A DNA stretch of 34,569 nt from Treponema sp. GTDB lineage: Bacteria; Spirochaetota; Spirochaetia; Treponematales; Breznakiellaceae. Shown here in pieces: positions 9,484 through 18,031 of the stretch. The notes beneath the pieces were generated by a model. The model did no database searches and was not told where the DNA came from. It saw nothing but the letters and a program-made list of their open reading frames with translations. The translations under genes and the position numbers were made by a program. Numbering within the stretch: position 1 is the stretch's first letter; each line of letters begins with the position of its first letter. The stretch lies in the NCBI GenBank assembly GCA_031254365.1, contig JAIRUN010000093.1, forward strand, positions 1 through 34,569, written 5' to 3'.

Positions 9484-9505
9484 CAAGCCATAATTCTCCC
9501 GGCTT

Positions 9506-9528
9506 TGACAAAAATGGCATATTTGTCA
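9506..9528. repeat. 23-bp imperfect inverted repeat TGACAAAAATGGCATATTTGTCA
   Basis: 7-bp arms (9 bp with flanking TT/AA); reverse complement matches 22539-22561 at 20/23 positions. Confidence 0.7.
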
Positions 9529-9651
9529 AAATAAAGAGCTGACTTTCATACAATAAACTTATCCGGTTTTTTCCTTGACAGCAGGGTATTTTTATGCCAG
9601 AATAATAATATCCAGTTTGGAATTTCTTTATCATACCTGTGGGATTAAGCA

Positions 9652-10428
9652 ATGCAGTATTTTGATACTCATGCCCATTTGGGGCTTATTATTGATGACC
9701 CTATTGAACAGCTCATTGTGGTACAGGAAGCTCGTCAGGCTTCGGTTTCCCGAATTGTCTCTGTTTGCAATAATCTCCATGACTTTGGTCAGGTATATGA
9801 CAATCTCAGATCCGCTACCAACGTGTACCATGCAGTTGGAGTCAGTCCCTCGGAGGTACAGAATCCCGGCAAGGGCTGGCTTCAGATTATTGAGCAGAGC
9901 GTTCAACATCCGCGGGTAGTTGCCATTGGAGAAATTGGGCTGGATTATTATCGTAAATTCGGCGATAAAAAATCCCAAATCGAGCTTTTTATCACTCAGC
10001 TTGATCTGGCGGGCAAGTTGAATTTGCCGGTCATCATCCACAACCGTGAGGCAGGGCATGATGTGCTGGATATACTCCGTGACCGTCTGCCTCCCAAGGG
10101 CGGGGTACTGCATTGCTATTCCGAGGATGCCGCTTACGCTGAAAAAGCCCTTGAACTAAACCTGTACTTTTCTTTTGCGGGGAATCTTACCTATCGAAAC
10201 GCCAAGAATCTGCATGAAACTGCGGGGATTTTGCCTGTGGATCGAATTCTCATCGAATCCGAAAGTCCCTTCATGGTTCCTGCTGAACACCGGGGCAAAC
10301 GGAATATGCCCAAATATCTGCCGCTGACTGCCCGGTTTCTTGCGGATATGCTGCAAATGGAAGAAGAAGCCCTGGCCGCGCAACTGTGGGAAAACGCGAA
10401 TAAGTTTTTTGGTCTGCCGAAAGAGTAG
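9652..10428 (+). CDS. TatD-family metal-dependent hydrolase
   Basis: 258 aa; FDTHAHLG, AIGEIGLDYYR, PVIIHNREA, GGVLHCYSE, LIESESPF motifs. Confidence 0.92.
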   Translation: MQYFDTHAHLGLIIDDPIEQLIVVQEARQASVSRIVSVCNNLHDFGQVYDNLRSATNVYHAVGVSPSEVQNPGKGWLQIIEQSVQHPRVVAIGEIGLDYYRKFGDKKSQIELFITQLDLAGKLNLPVIIHNREAGHDVLDILRDRLPPKGGVLHCYSEDAAYAEKALELNLYFSFAGNLTYRNAKNLHETAGILPVDRILIESESPFMVPAEHRGKRNMPKYLPLTARFLADMLQMEEEALAAQLWENANKFFGLPKE

Positions 10429-10442
10429 AGCGTTTCCCGTTT

Positions 10443-11069
10443 TTACGACTGACCAATCACTCTGACAAAACTGCCGTAGAGGTAGACCGAGTCTTCAACG
10501 GGCTTTGGCCGTCTGGGCAGATTTCCGTGTACAACGTTCATAACTTTGTTCTTTTCGATTATTTCCACGATTTTGCGGCGGAAGGCATAGGGTCTGGCAA
10601 CCATGTAAAATACCGGCATTATACCGCCTATGCCGGAAATGCAGAGCGTACCATAATGGAAGATTCTGCCCATGATTCCCTGGGTACAGGAAATGCTTTC
10701 TATGCGGTCAGTGGGAATATCCCTTGTGATCTGGCGGAAAACGCCTTTTTTTATCATCAGCCGCCTGTTGGTAACGCCATATTCGGTGCATACATACTGG
10801 AAAATGCTGCACAGAAACAAAAGCAACACAATGGCAAGCACTGCCAGAAACGCGTATTTGCAGATAAAAGAAGTCATCAGGATTGTTTCTCTATCTATTG
10901 ATAATCCGAGTAATTCGACAAGGTCACCGGCTTTCGCCCACAAGACAAACAAAACCGCGAAAAGCGGCAGGGACCATATCATGTGCCTGATAATATATAT
11001 TCCGTGAAGCCGCGGTATATACAGCAGTTCTTCTCCCTGATGAAGATTTTTCTTTCTGACAAATTTCAT
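10443..11069 (-). CDS. Bacterial PH-domain (YdbT/bPH2-like) membrane protein
   Basis: 208 aa; two TM segments followed by YGVTNRRLMIKKGVFRQITRDIPTDRIESISCTQGIMGRIFHYGTLCISG. Confidence 0.85.
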   Translation of the reverse strand: MKFVRKKNLHQGEELLYIPRLHGIYIIRHMIWSLPLFAVLFVLWAKAGDLVELLGLSIDRETILMTSFICKYAFLAVLAIVLLLFLCSIFQYVCTEYGVTNRRLMIKKGVFRQITRDIPTDRIESISCTQGIMGRIFHYGTLCISGIGGIMPVFYMVARPYAFRRKIVEIIEKNKVMNVVHGNLPRRPKPVEDSVYLYGSFVRVIGQS

Positions 11070-11155
11070 TACCGGCCTCCGTTTTTGCTTTTTTGCGCCA
11101 ATTACACACTATAATACCGGTTATGGCTGGCTGTCAATATACGGTATAATGGGAC

Positions 11156-12181
11156 ATGAGCCTGTATCGCCCAATACAAATTGGCGGCCTTGAGCTTTCC
11201 GGCAATCTCTTTCTCGCGCCGGTGGCCGGTTATTTTGATCCGGTCTTCCGGTCGCTGTGCGCTGAACAGGGCGCGAATTTCAGCTTTACCGAGCTTGTTT
11301 CCGCCGAGGCCCTGTACCGCAAGCCGGAGCATTACGGGCTGGGTGAAAACGCGGCAGCCGCGCATATATCGCCCGCAGCGGTCTGTCTGGTGAGCCGCGG
11401 CGAAAACGAGCGGCGTTATGCGATACAACTGTTTGGTGCGGAGCCGCAGGCTCTTTTCCGGGCGGCGGTTTTGCTGGCCCCGCTGCGGCCCGATGCTCTG
11501 GACATCAATGCCGGCTGCCCGGTACCTAAAGTCGTAAAAAACGGCGCGGGTTCCGCGCTGATGAAAAATCCCGCCGCGATTGGCCGGATAGTGGAAGCGG
11601 CAATACGGGCTTCCCGCGAGAGTTTGGGCGGCATACCGGTTACGATCAAAATACGTTCCGGCTGGGATAGTTCTTCCATTAATTACGCTGAATGTGCCCG
11701 CATTGCCGTGGAAGCCGGGGCCGCGATGGTAAGCCTTCATCCCCGTACCAGAAGCCAGAACTACGGCGGTACGAGCGACTGGTCCTGCATTGCGGATTTG
11801 GTTTCGCGGCTGCGGGTTCCGGTTGCCGGTTCAGGCGATCTGTATACGCCGGAAGACGCGCGGCGGATGCTGGGGGAAACCGGCTGCGCCGCAGTGATGT
11901 TTGCGCGGGGTGCTATGGGTAATCCTTTTATTTTTTCCGCAGCCCGCTCTTTGCTGGAATCAGGCACTTGGGAACCAGTTCCTTTTTCAGCGCGAATAAG
12001 CACGGCGTTCCGCCATCTGGAAATGCTGGCCGCTGTCATTGGCGAGCGAACTGCCTGTCTTGAAATGCGTAAACAATTCTGCGCTTACACAAAAGGGCTT
12101 GAAGGCGGAGCGGCCTTGCGCGAGCAGGCGGTTCATGCGCAAACCATTGCGGATTACCGGAGAATTATTGCCGGTGCGTAA
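11156..12181 (+). CDS. dusB: tRNA-dihydrouridine synthase (DusB-like)
   Basis: 341 aa; LFLAPVAGYFDPVFR, NAGCPVPKVVKNGAGSALM (catalytic Cys), VTIKIRSGWD, GSGDLYTPEDA, RGAMGNPFIF. Confidence 0.9.
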   Translation: MSLYRPIQIGGLELSGNLFLAPVAGYFDPVFRSLCAEQGANFSFTELVSAEALYRKPEHYGLGENAAAAHISPAAVCLVSRGENERRYAIQLFGAEPQALFRAAVLLAPLRPDALDINAGCPVPKVVKNGAGSALMKNPAAIGRIVEAAIRASRESLGGIPVTIKIRSGWDSSSINYAECARIAVEAGAAMVSLHPRTRSQNYGGTSDWSCIADLVSRLRVPVAGSGDLYTPEDARRMLGETGCAAVMFARGAMGNPFIFSAARSLLESGTWEPVPFSARISTAFRHLEMLAAVIGERTACLEMRKQFCAYTKGLEGGAALREQAVHAQTIADYRRIIAGA

Positions 12182-13596
12182 CGGATTCGCAGTTCAGGCG
12201 GATTGTATAATTTCGCATAATAGTTAATTTCCCAATCCGGCCCCTGAGCGAGATCGTTGACACCTTCCGGCGGCGGCGCGAACAGGCGCAGGGTAATTTC
12301 CTGTTTTCCCTGAAGTTTGTTATGGAAAAATGCCGGCCCCAGATCGATGGTTTTAACGCCGGGCTTTTTATAGAACCAGCGGCCATTGAGTTCCATCATC
12401 AGATTGAGGTTTACATCTTCTCCGGTAAAGGCGGCTTCACAGAATACAGGGTTTTGCTCAAAGCGCAGGGGGACAGCAAGCCCGTCTGAATCCTCACTGC
12501 CGCCCCAGCGGAGTTGTGCGGGGAAATTTGCTTTTTCACCCTGTGTCATAGAGGGCAGATATGATTCCATAGCCATTATCTTTTTATATTCTTCCAGAAT
12601 CGGCTGAGCGCAGCCAATGCCGGGGTTGTTGGGGTCCTGGATTTCAAGACCAAGCCGGCCGCGATCACGAAACTGGTAGAACGTAACGCCTGTTACGCAG
12701 GACGCTTCTGCGGGCAGACGGCGGTAAAAGTCCGATAGCTGTTCAGCCTGTTCATAGGGGCCGGTAACATCGCCGTCAGCGTTAAATTCGCTGATAACAA
12801 AGGGGCGGGTGTTGCCCCCCCGCTGCATGAAACGCCCGTATTCAAAATTGAAGCCTTTTAATGTTTCGCTGTTACCGGTTCGCTTGTGCGATTTGCCGCC
12901 AGGTTCGGCAATATCAAAGGGCCAGCCCCAATGAAGCGCCACATAAGTATCGGTTGACCATATATCAGTAACGCGGATGGCTTCGGCAAATTCATCTTCA
13001 TATTTCATTTTGCCATTTTCATCAGGATGATCATCGCCTATGCAGAGGATCGTTCTGATATGGGGAGCGTGCTGTTTGATAATAGTGTGAAAACGTACAT
13101 AGAAGTCAGCGACTTGCTGATACGTGTAACGTTTGTTAAACGCAAACCAGTTACCCGTGGCCTCGTGATTGATACGGAGCATCAGCCGCCCGAAGGGACG
13201 AAGGTCTTCCGCGATTTTGACAAGCTGTTCATCGGACACAGCGCAGTCAACTGTAAGCGTCAGAATGACATCCTGCCCGTGACGGCGCACATCGATCATT
13301 GATTTGAATGGCTCACCCAGGGTATTACCCTCTATACCGCCCTGATACGGGAAATAATCGTCATAAGCGTAATCCCATGCGAAACCAACTTTATCGCCAG
13401 GGTTGATCAGAGCGCTGGCGCGGGTGGGCCAGCCTTTATCCAGAGGGTAATAGCAATACATCAGATTGATGGCGCGGTGAGGCCGTCCCAATGTGTGGAG
13501 AATATAGTCCTGATCAACATATTCCCCACGCTCGCTGCCGTCACCCAAATCAAGCGCGCATTTTGCCGGGCCCATACAAAGACAATAAGCATCCAT
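12154..13596 (-). CDS. Putative GH26-like (clan GH-A) glycoside hydrolase, no obvious signal peptide
   Basis: About 480 aa; LRINHEATGNWFAFN resembles GH26 acid/base motif (HExxGxWFxW) and FVISEFNADGD a nucleophile strand; ATG at 13596 preferred over upstream TTG at 13632. Confidence 0.6.
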   Translation of the reverse strand: MDAYCLCMGPAKCALDLGDGSERGEYVDQDYILHTLGRPHRAINLMYCYYPLDKGWPTRASALINPGDKVGFAWDYAYDDYFPYQGGIEGNTLGEPFKSMIDVRRHGQDVILTLTVDCAVSDEQLVKIAEDLRPFGRLMLRINHEATGNWFAFNKRYTYQQVADFYVRFHTIIKQHAPHIRTILCIGDDHPDENGKMKYEDEFAEAIRVTDIWSTDTYVALHWGWPFDIAEPGGKSHKRTGNSETLKGFNFEYGRFMQRGGNTRPFVISEFNADGDVTGPYEQAEQLSDFYRRLPAEASCVTGVTFYQFRDRGRLGLEIQDPNNPGIGCAQPILEEYKKIMAMESYLPSMTQGEKANFPAQLRWGGSEDSDGLAVPLRFEQNPVFCEAAFTGEDVNLNLMMELNGRWFYKKPGVKTIDLGPAFFHNKLQGKQEITLRLFAPPPEGVNDLAQGPDWEINYYAKLYNPPELRIRYAPAIILR

Positions 13597-13628
13597 AGTT
13601 TTCACAATACTACAAGACAAGTGGTTTT

Positions 13629-14564
13629 TCAATATACATTACATAGCCCTGTCGCAAAGCGGATGATCTGATCGTAATATTCAGGTGTCAGGCGCAAGTG
13701 GCTGTCCAATGGCCCGTTGAGGCAGCGCCATGTTTCGGGAAGCTGCATACGGGCCGCTGTGTCGCCGCCTGAACCGGCAATGACAATATCCGCGAACCCC
13801 GGCTGGTTCTGCAAGAGCGAGGCATAGGATGCGGCTTCTATGGCAGGGAGCATGGTGATCGTCAGGGCAGGAAGGCCAGCCCGGAGAAAACCCGCATCAT
13901 CTGAAAAGGGAGCCGGAACCGACAGCACACGGGCAAGCTGTAATTTTCGGGCGGTATGCAGGGCCTGTTCCCGCAGTTCACGAATACGCTGCTTTGTCAT
14001 ACGGAGGCCGGGCCGCCCGTTATTTTTCAGCAGATAATCGCCTGTGCCGGAAAAAATAAAAGTGTCGCCAGTGCCGCAGGCATCAAAGTTAAAAATTCGG
14101 GCTCCACCCAGCCCCCATGCTTTGAGTTTTTCCGCCAGACTAAAAGCTCCCTGATCCTGAAAACCCTCGCCTGATTGCAGTTCTTCTTTATCGGTAAAGA
14201 TGATGATCCAGTGATCCGCCCCCTGTGCAGTCAGCCTGAGCGCGGCTTTGAGCAGCAGAAAAACCGCGGCACTGTTGTCATTCGCGCCGGGGCTGCCGGG
14301 AACGCGATCATAATGGGCAACCAGCACCATTGGCTTCTGTCCGCGGAAGGGAAATTTTCCACCAGTGGACGCGTTCAGATTCTTTCCCGCCGGAAACACA
14401 AAAAAATGCCGGTTCCCCTCAATGGGAATGATAATGGAATTAAGGGACAAACTTTTAATATGATCCCGCAGTATTACAAAACGATCCGCGTCCGGGGCGA
14501 TAAAATCAAAAAAGCGCTCGAAGGGGCTTTCCGCAGTCCAGTTTTGGTTTGTATTGACTTGCAT
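13629..14564 (-). CDS. M28-family zinc peptidase
   Basis: 311 aa; VLVAHYDRVPGSPGANDNSAAVFLLLKAA and FTDKEELQSGEGFQ metal/catalytic motifs, DDAGFLRAGLPALTI. Confidence 0.82.
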   Translation of the reverse strand: MQVNTNQNWTAESPFERFFDFIAPDADRFVILRDHIKSLSLNSIIIPIEGNRHFFVFPAGKNLNASTGGKFPFRGQKPMVLVAHYDRVPGSPGANDNSAAVFLLLKAALRLTAQGADHWIIIFTDKEELQSGEGFQDQGAFSLAEKLKAWGLGGARIFNFDACGTGDTFIFSGTGDYLLKNNGRPGLRMTKQRIRELREQALHTARKLQLARVLSVPAPFSDDAGFLRAGLPALTITMLPAIEAASYASLLQNQPGFADIVIAGSGGDTAARMQLPETWRCLNGPLDSHLRLTPEYYDQIIRFATGLCNVY

Positions 14565-14570
14565 GGAATC

Positions 14571-15452
14571 TTATATACCCACAGCTTCAAACATATACGA
14601 TGGCGAACTCAATTCATTTTGATTCTGAATGATCCGCAGTTCCATTGTACCGGTGTTTGCGGCGTTTTCGCTTTCCCGCGCGTGAACGCTCGCTTCCAGA
14701 ATACCGTAGATCGAAGCGGTACAGAGTTCCAGTGTTTTTTTGACATCGCCTGTTTCAAGGTAACGGGAAAGAAACACCGAAGCGGTAAGGTCTCCTGAAC
14801 CGGCCATGTCCGTTCCGGTTGAAAGATACGGGGTACTGATCCGGTACATTCCGTTTTTATCAGATACCAGCATATTGATACATCCGGCGCTGTCGTCCCT
14901 GCCGCGGTAACTCGTAACCAGCACAATACGCGGCCCTTTTTTATGAAGCATATCAATAGCTTTGCGGGCATCATCAATGGTTCCGGCAGAGAGGCCTGTC
15001 AGGGCTTCCAGTTCAAACTGGTTAGGCGTAATGATGTCCGCCAGCGGGATGAGTTCATTTATAAACATATCGGGAATATCCGGCTTGACGTAAAAACCCC
15101 GGCCCACATCGCCCATCACCGGATCGCAGCAGTACAGGGCGGCAGGGGCGGCTGCGCGTACCCGCCGTACCGCGCCGATAATCGCCCGGCCAACAGCGGC
15201 ATCTCCCAAATAACCTGAAAGCACCGCCTCGCAGCGGGGAAGAACGCCCCGCTCATCAAGGCCCGTTACCAGTTCTTCGACCAGTTCCGCGCCGAGAATT
15301 TTCCCCCGCCACGCGCCGTAGCCCGTATGATTGGAAAATTCAACCGTATTGATCGCCCATACTTCGCGGCCCAGCCGCTGCAGGGGAAAAACCGCCGCGG
15401 TATTCCCCGCGTAGCCGTATACCACATGGGACTGAATCGATAAAACCGCCAT
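14571..15452 (-). CDS. pdxY: Pyridoxal/pyridoxine kinase
   Basis: 293 aa; [73 protein letters not shown]. Confidence 0.95.
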   Translation of the reverse strand: MAVLSIQSHVVYGYAGNTAAVFPLQRLGREVWAINTVEFSNHTGYGAWRGKILGAELVEELVTGLDERGVLPRCEAVLSGYLGDAAVGRAIIGAVRRVRAAAPAALYCCDPVMGDVGRGFYVKPDIPDMFINELIPLADIITPNQFELEALTGLSAGTIDDARKAIDMLHKKGPRIVLVTSYRGRDDSAGCINMLVSDKNGMYRISTPYLSTGTDMAGSGDLTASVFLSRYLETGDVKKTLELCTASIYGILEASVHARESENAANTGTMELRIIQNQNELSSPSYMFEAVGI

Positions 15453-15463
15453 TGATATTTTCC

Positions 15464-16414
15464 TTAATTATTCGTACTTGTGTTAACGCCGCTTTTTCCG
15501 CCGCGCCTGCCAAAAATCCGATCCGCCAGCAAAGGCAGGAACCTGAAAAAACTCCCCTTGCTTTGCCCGTACTTTTTGGAAAAATCATCCGCCGCGTCTG
15601 CCAGCGGATAACATCCGTATTTTTTTTTCAGGAAATCCCAGTGCTTGATAATCCATACATACAGATCGCTTTCGGTTCTGCCGGGAAAATTAACCAGAAG
15701 CCATTGTTCCTTTATGATCGCAATCACCGGATTATAAACATTTTTGTACCATGAAACAAGAGCGTCGGAAAAAGGAATCTCTTCTTCCTTGTCTTCGTTC
15801 AGAAAATATTTATGCACCAGAATATGATTGTAAATTACATCATAACGGCCCGGCGTGCTGAAATTGAGAGTCATATTTCCGGTGAGTTTGCCAAAACTGG
15901 TTTGCTCATAAAAAATATTTTTTTCGTACGCGATGAGTGCCTCTTTAAGCTGATCGGTGGTCATTGAGGGATCGATGCTTATCTCCGTGGCAAGGCTCGT
16001 TACTTCCGCGTCAATAAATTCAACATTCTGCGCTTTGGCAACCGAGACACGGTGGTTTCCATCGCGTACAAAATACACCCCTCCGATCTCGTAGAGCTGG
16101 ATGGGGGGCAGAATTACATCTCTCAGGTGGGCCTGATCTACCCGCTCCCAGCGGCTGCGCAGATGATCTGCTTTTGGGAGAAAAAATTTGTTGAAATCCT
16201 TGTAACGGCCTTCGCTGCCGGCGACAAGTTTGATCGGTACAACCTGATGTCCCTGGTATACCTGATTCTTTGGCTTTAATATGTCCTTTACATCATGAAA
16301 GGAAAGCAGTTTATCTTTGTCGGTATTCAGAAAATGCTGAATCTCTGAAAGAATCGCCTGTCCCCGCGCACGGGAAAAATCATTCGCAGCCAGTTGTTTC
16401 ACTATATCATCCAT
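15464..16414 (-). CDS. ParB-like nuclease-domain protein
   Basis: 316 aa; YEIGGVYFVRDGNHRVSVAKAQNVEFIDAEV resembles ParB/sulfiredoxin fold motif; begins 2 nt after upstream metallophosphoesterase stop. Confidence 0.7.
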   Translation of the reverse strand: MDDIVKQLAANDFSRARGQAILSEIQHFLNTDKDKLLSFHDVKDILKPKNQVYQGHQVVPIKLVAGSEGRYKDFNKFFLPKADHLRSRWERVDQAHLRDVILPPIQLYEIGGVYFVRDGNHRVSVAKAQNVEFIDAEVTSLATEISIDPSMTTDQLKEALIAYEKNIFYEQTSFGKLTGNMTLNFSTPGRYDVIYNHILVHKYFLNEDKEEEIPFSDALVSWYKNVYNPVIAIIKEQWLLVNFPGRTESDLYVWIIKHWDFLKKKYGCYPLADAADDFSKKYGQSKGSFFRFLPLLADRIFGRRGGKSGVNTSTNN

Positions 16415-16416
16415 TT

Positions 16417-17082
16417 TTACATTCCTTCATTGGTATCTATTATACAATGATTGTAAGCATTGACAACCATTGTTTCTCCGCAGCGGGTACGGCGTACATC
16501 CGACAGATCATAAAGGTGAATGTGGCCGTGGACAAGATATTTGGGTTTGAATCTTTTCATGAACCAGAGGAACGCGTTAAATCCCCAATGGCATCTGTCG
16601 GCTTTGTCGTGAATGCCTCTGGGCGGCGCATGGGTAAGCAGAATATCCACATAACGTCCACGGAACAGGCGGTTGCACAGGAGCCGGGGAATGAGCTTGA
16701 TAATTTCAAGGTACATTTCAAAATCGGTGAATTGATTCTCCCCCTGATTGTAACGTATGGAACCGCCCAACCCCGCGATGATCAAACCTTCTTCCATTTT
16801 GATTTTTGATCCTATATGAACCGCGCCGCAGCCCAGGTATCTGTCAATCCCGGTATCAGGAAGATATTCCACGGGAAGTTTTTTGTAATACCCGATATTC
16901 TCAAGGTGGTGGTTTCCGAAAACAAACAGCAGCGGTTTGTTGAGACTGGAAACAATGAAATCAAGATAGTCCAGAGGAAGGTCTCCGGCGGAAAGAACAA
17001 TCTCTGTATCGGAAAAACGTTCCTTGATGGAATTGGAATACACCAAAGGATCGATATGATCCGATACGCATAGAATCTTCAT
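16417..17082 (-). CDS. Calcineurin-like metallophosphoesterase
   Basis: 221 aa; ILCVSDHIDP, LSAGDLPLDYLD, FVFGNHH, LLTHAPPRG, LVHGHIHLYD. Confidence 0.9.
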   Translation of the reverse strand: MKILCVSDHIDPLVYSNSIKERFSDTEIVLSAGDLPLDYLDFIVSSLNKPLLFVFGNHHLENIGYYKKLPVEYLPDTGIDRYLGCGAVHIGSKIKMEEGLIIAGLGGSIRYNQGENQFTDFEMYLEIIKLIPRLLCNRLFRGRYVDILLTHAPPRGIHDKADRCHWGFNAFLWFMKRFKPKYLVHGHIHLYDLSDVRRTRCGETMVVNAYNHCIIDTNEGM

Positions 17083-17164
17083 GTCATGCCAGCCGCAGTT
17101 CAGAAAAGGCTTGTTTCATAATACTATTTTACACTATTATTATTGTATAGGGAACGGGAAGGCC

Positions 17165-18031
17165 ATGAAGATACCTTATTTTACCGCGCTTATATTTTTT
17201 CTTGCTGTGGTGACGGGTTTTAGTCAGACGAATTTTTCACAGGGTGAAGAATTGTTTTTATGGAATAGAACCGCAGAAGCGGCGGTGTATCTTGAGAGGG
17301 CCGTTGCCGAAGACCCAGGCAACGCGAGGGCTTTTCTGTATCTGGGTATTTCCTATGAGCATTTGAACCGGCCTGATGACGCTATTGCGGTATATCAGCG
17401 GATTTTGGATCAGGCGGGGGAATTAACCGTATATGTGGCAAATAATCTGGGGAATGTCCATTTCAGCCGGGGAAATTCCAGAGAAGCGGAACGATACTAT
17501 ACCAGGGCCATTGAAGCGGATTCTTCGTTTCCTTCCGCATGGCTGGGCAGGGCCAATACCCGCTTAAAGACCTTTTCACTGGAAACGGCTGCCAACGATT
17601 ATGAACAGTACCTGTCTTTGGAACCGGATTCTCCGCAGGGCGATGAAATACAGCGGCTTATTGAGCTGATACGCGCGGAGCTTGCCGCTATGGGACCTCC
17701 CATAACGGAATCCGCCATAGCGGAATTTGCCGTAACGGAGTTTGCCATAGTGGAATTCGGCGTAGCTGAATCCGCCATAACAGGACCGGCTGTAACGGAA
17801 TCCGCTGTAGTGGAATTCGCCGTAGCTGAATCCGCCATAGCGCAGCCTGCCGTAACGGAATCCGCCGTAGCGCAGCCCGCCATAGTGGAATTCACCGTAA
17901 CGCAGCCTGCTGTAGTGGAATTCACCGTAACGGAATCCGCTGTAGCGCAGCCTGCCATAGTGGAATCCGCCGTAGCGGAACAGACACATCTCCTGCCGGA
18001 TGAAATTGATGAGGAGGCTGACTATGAGTAA
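17165..18031 (+). CDS. TPR-repeat protein with C-terminal degenerate pentapeptide tandem repeat
   Basis: ATG at 17165 with signal-like N-terminus (MKIPYFTALIFFLAVVTGFSQ), TPR units (AFLYLGISYEHLNRPDDAIAVYQRIL, VYVANNLGNVHFSRGNSREAERYYTRAIE), then 19 x 5-aa units. Confidence 0.88.
   Translation: MKIPYFTALIFFLAVVTGFSQTNFSQGEELFLWNRTAEAAVYLERAVAEDPGNARAFLYLGISYEHLNRPDDAIAVYQRILDQAGELTVYVANNLGNVHFSRGNSREAERYYTRAIEADSSFPSAWLGRANTRLKTFSLETAANDYEQYLSLEPDSPQGDEIQRLIELIRAELAAMGPPITESAIAEFAVTEFAIVEFGVAESAITGPAVTESAVVEFAVAESAIAQPAVTESAVAQPAIVEFTVTQPAVVEFTVTESAVAQPAIVESAVAEQTHLLPDEIDEEADYE
17699..17983 (+). repeat. Tandem 15-bp repeat, 19 units, encoding A-[IV]-x-[EQ]-[SFP]
   Basis: Units read in frame: PITES AIAEF AVTEF AIVEF GVAES AITGP AVTES AVVEF AVAES AIAQP AVTES AVAQP AIVEF TVTQP AVVEF TVTES AVAQP AIVES AVAEQ. 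Confidence 0.93.

Noticed and set aside
13684-13697. GGTGTCAGGCGCAA resembling the REP-like motif
   Set aside because: Not palindromic, lies within the M28 peptidase coding sequence; likely chance.
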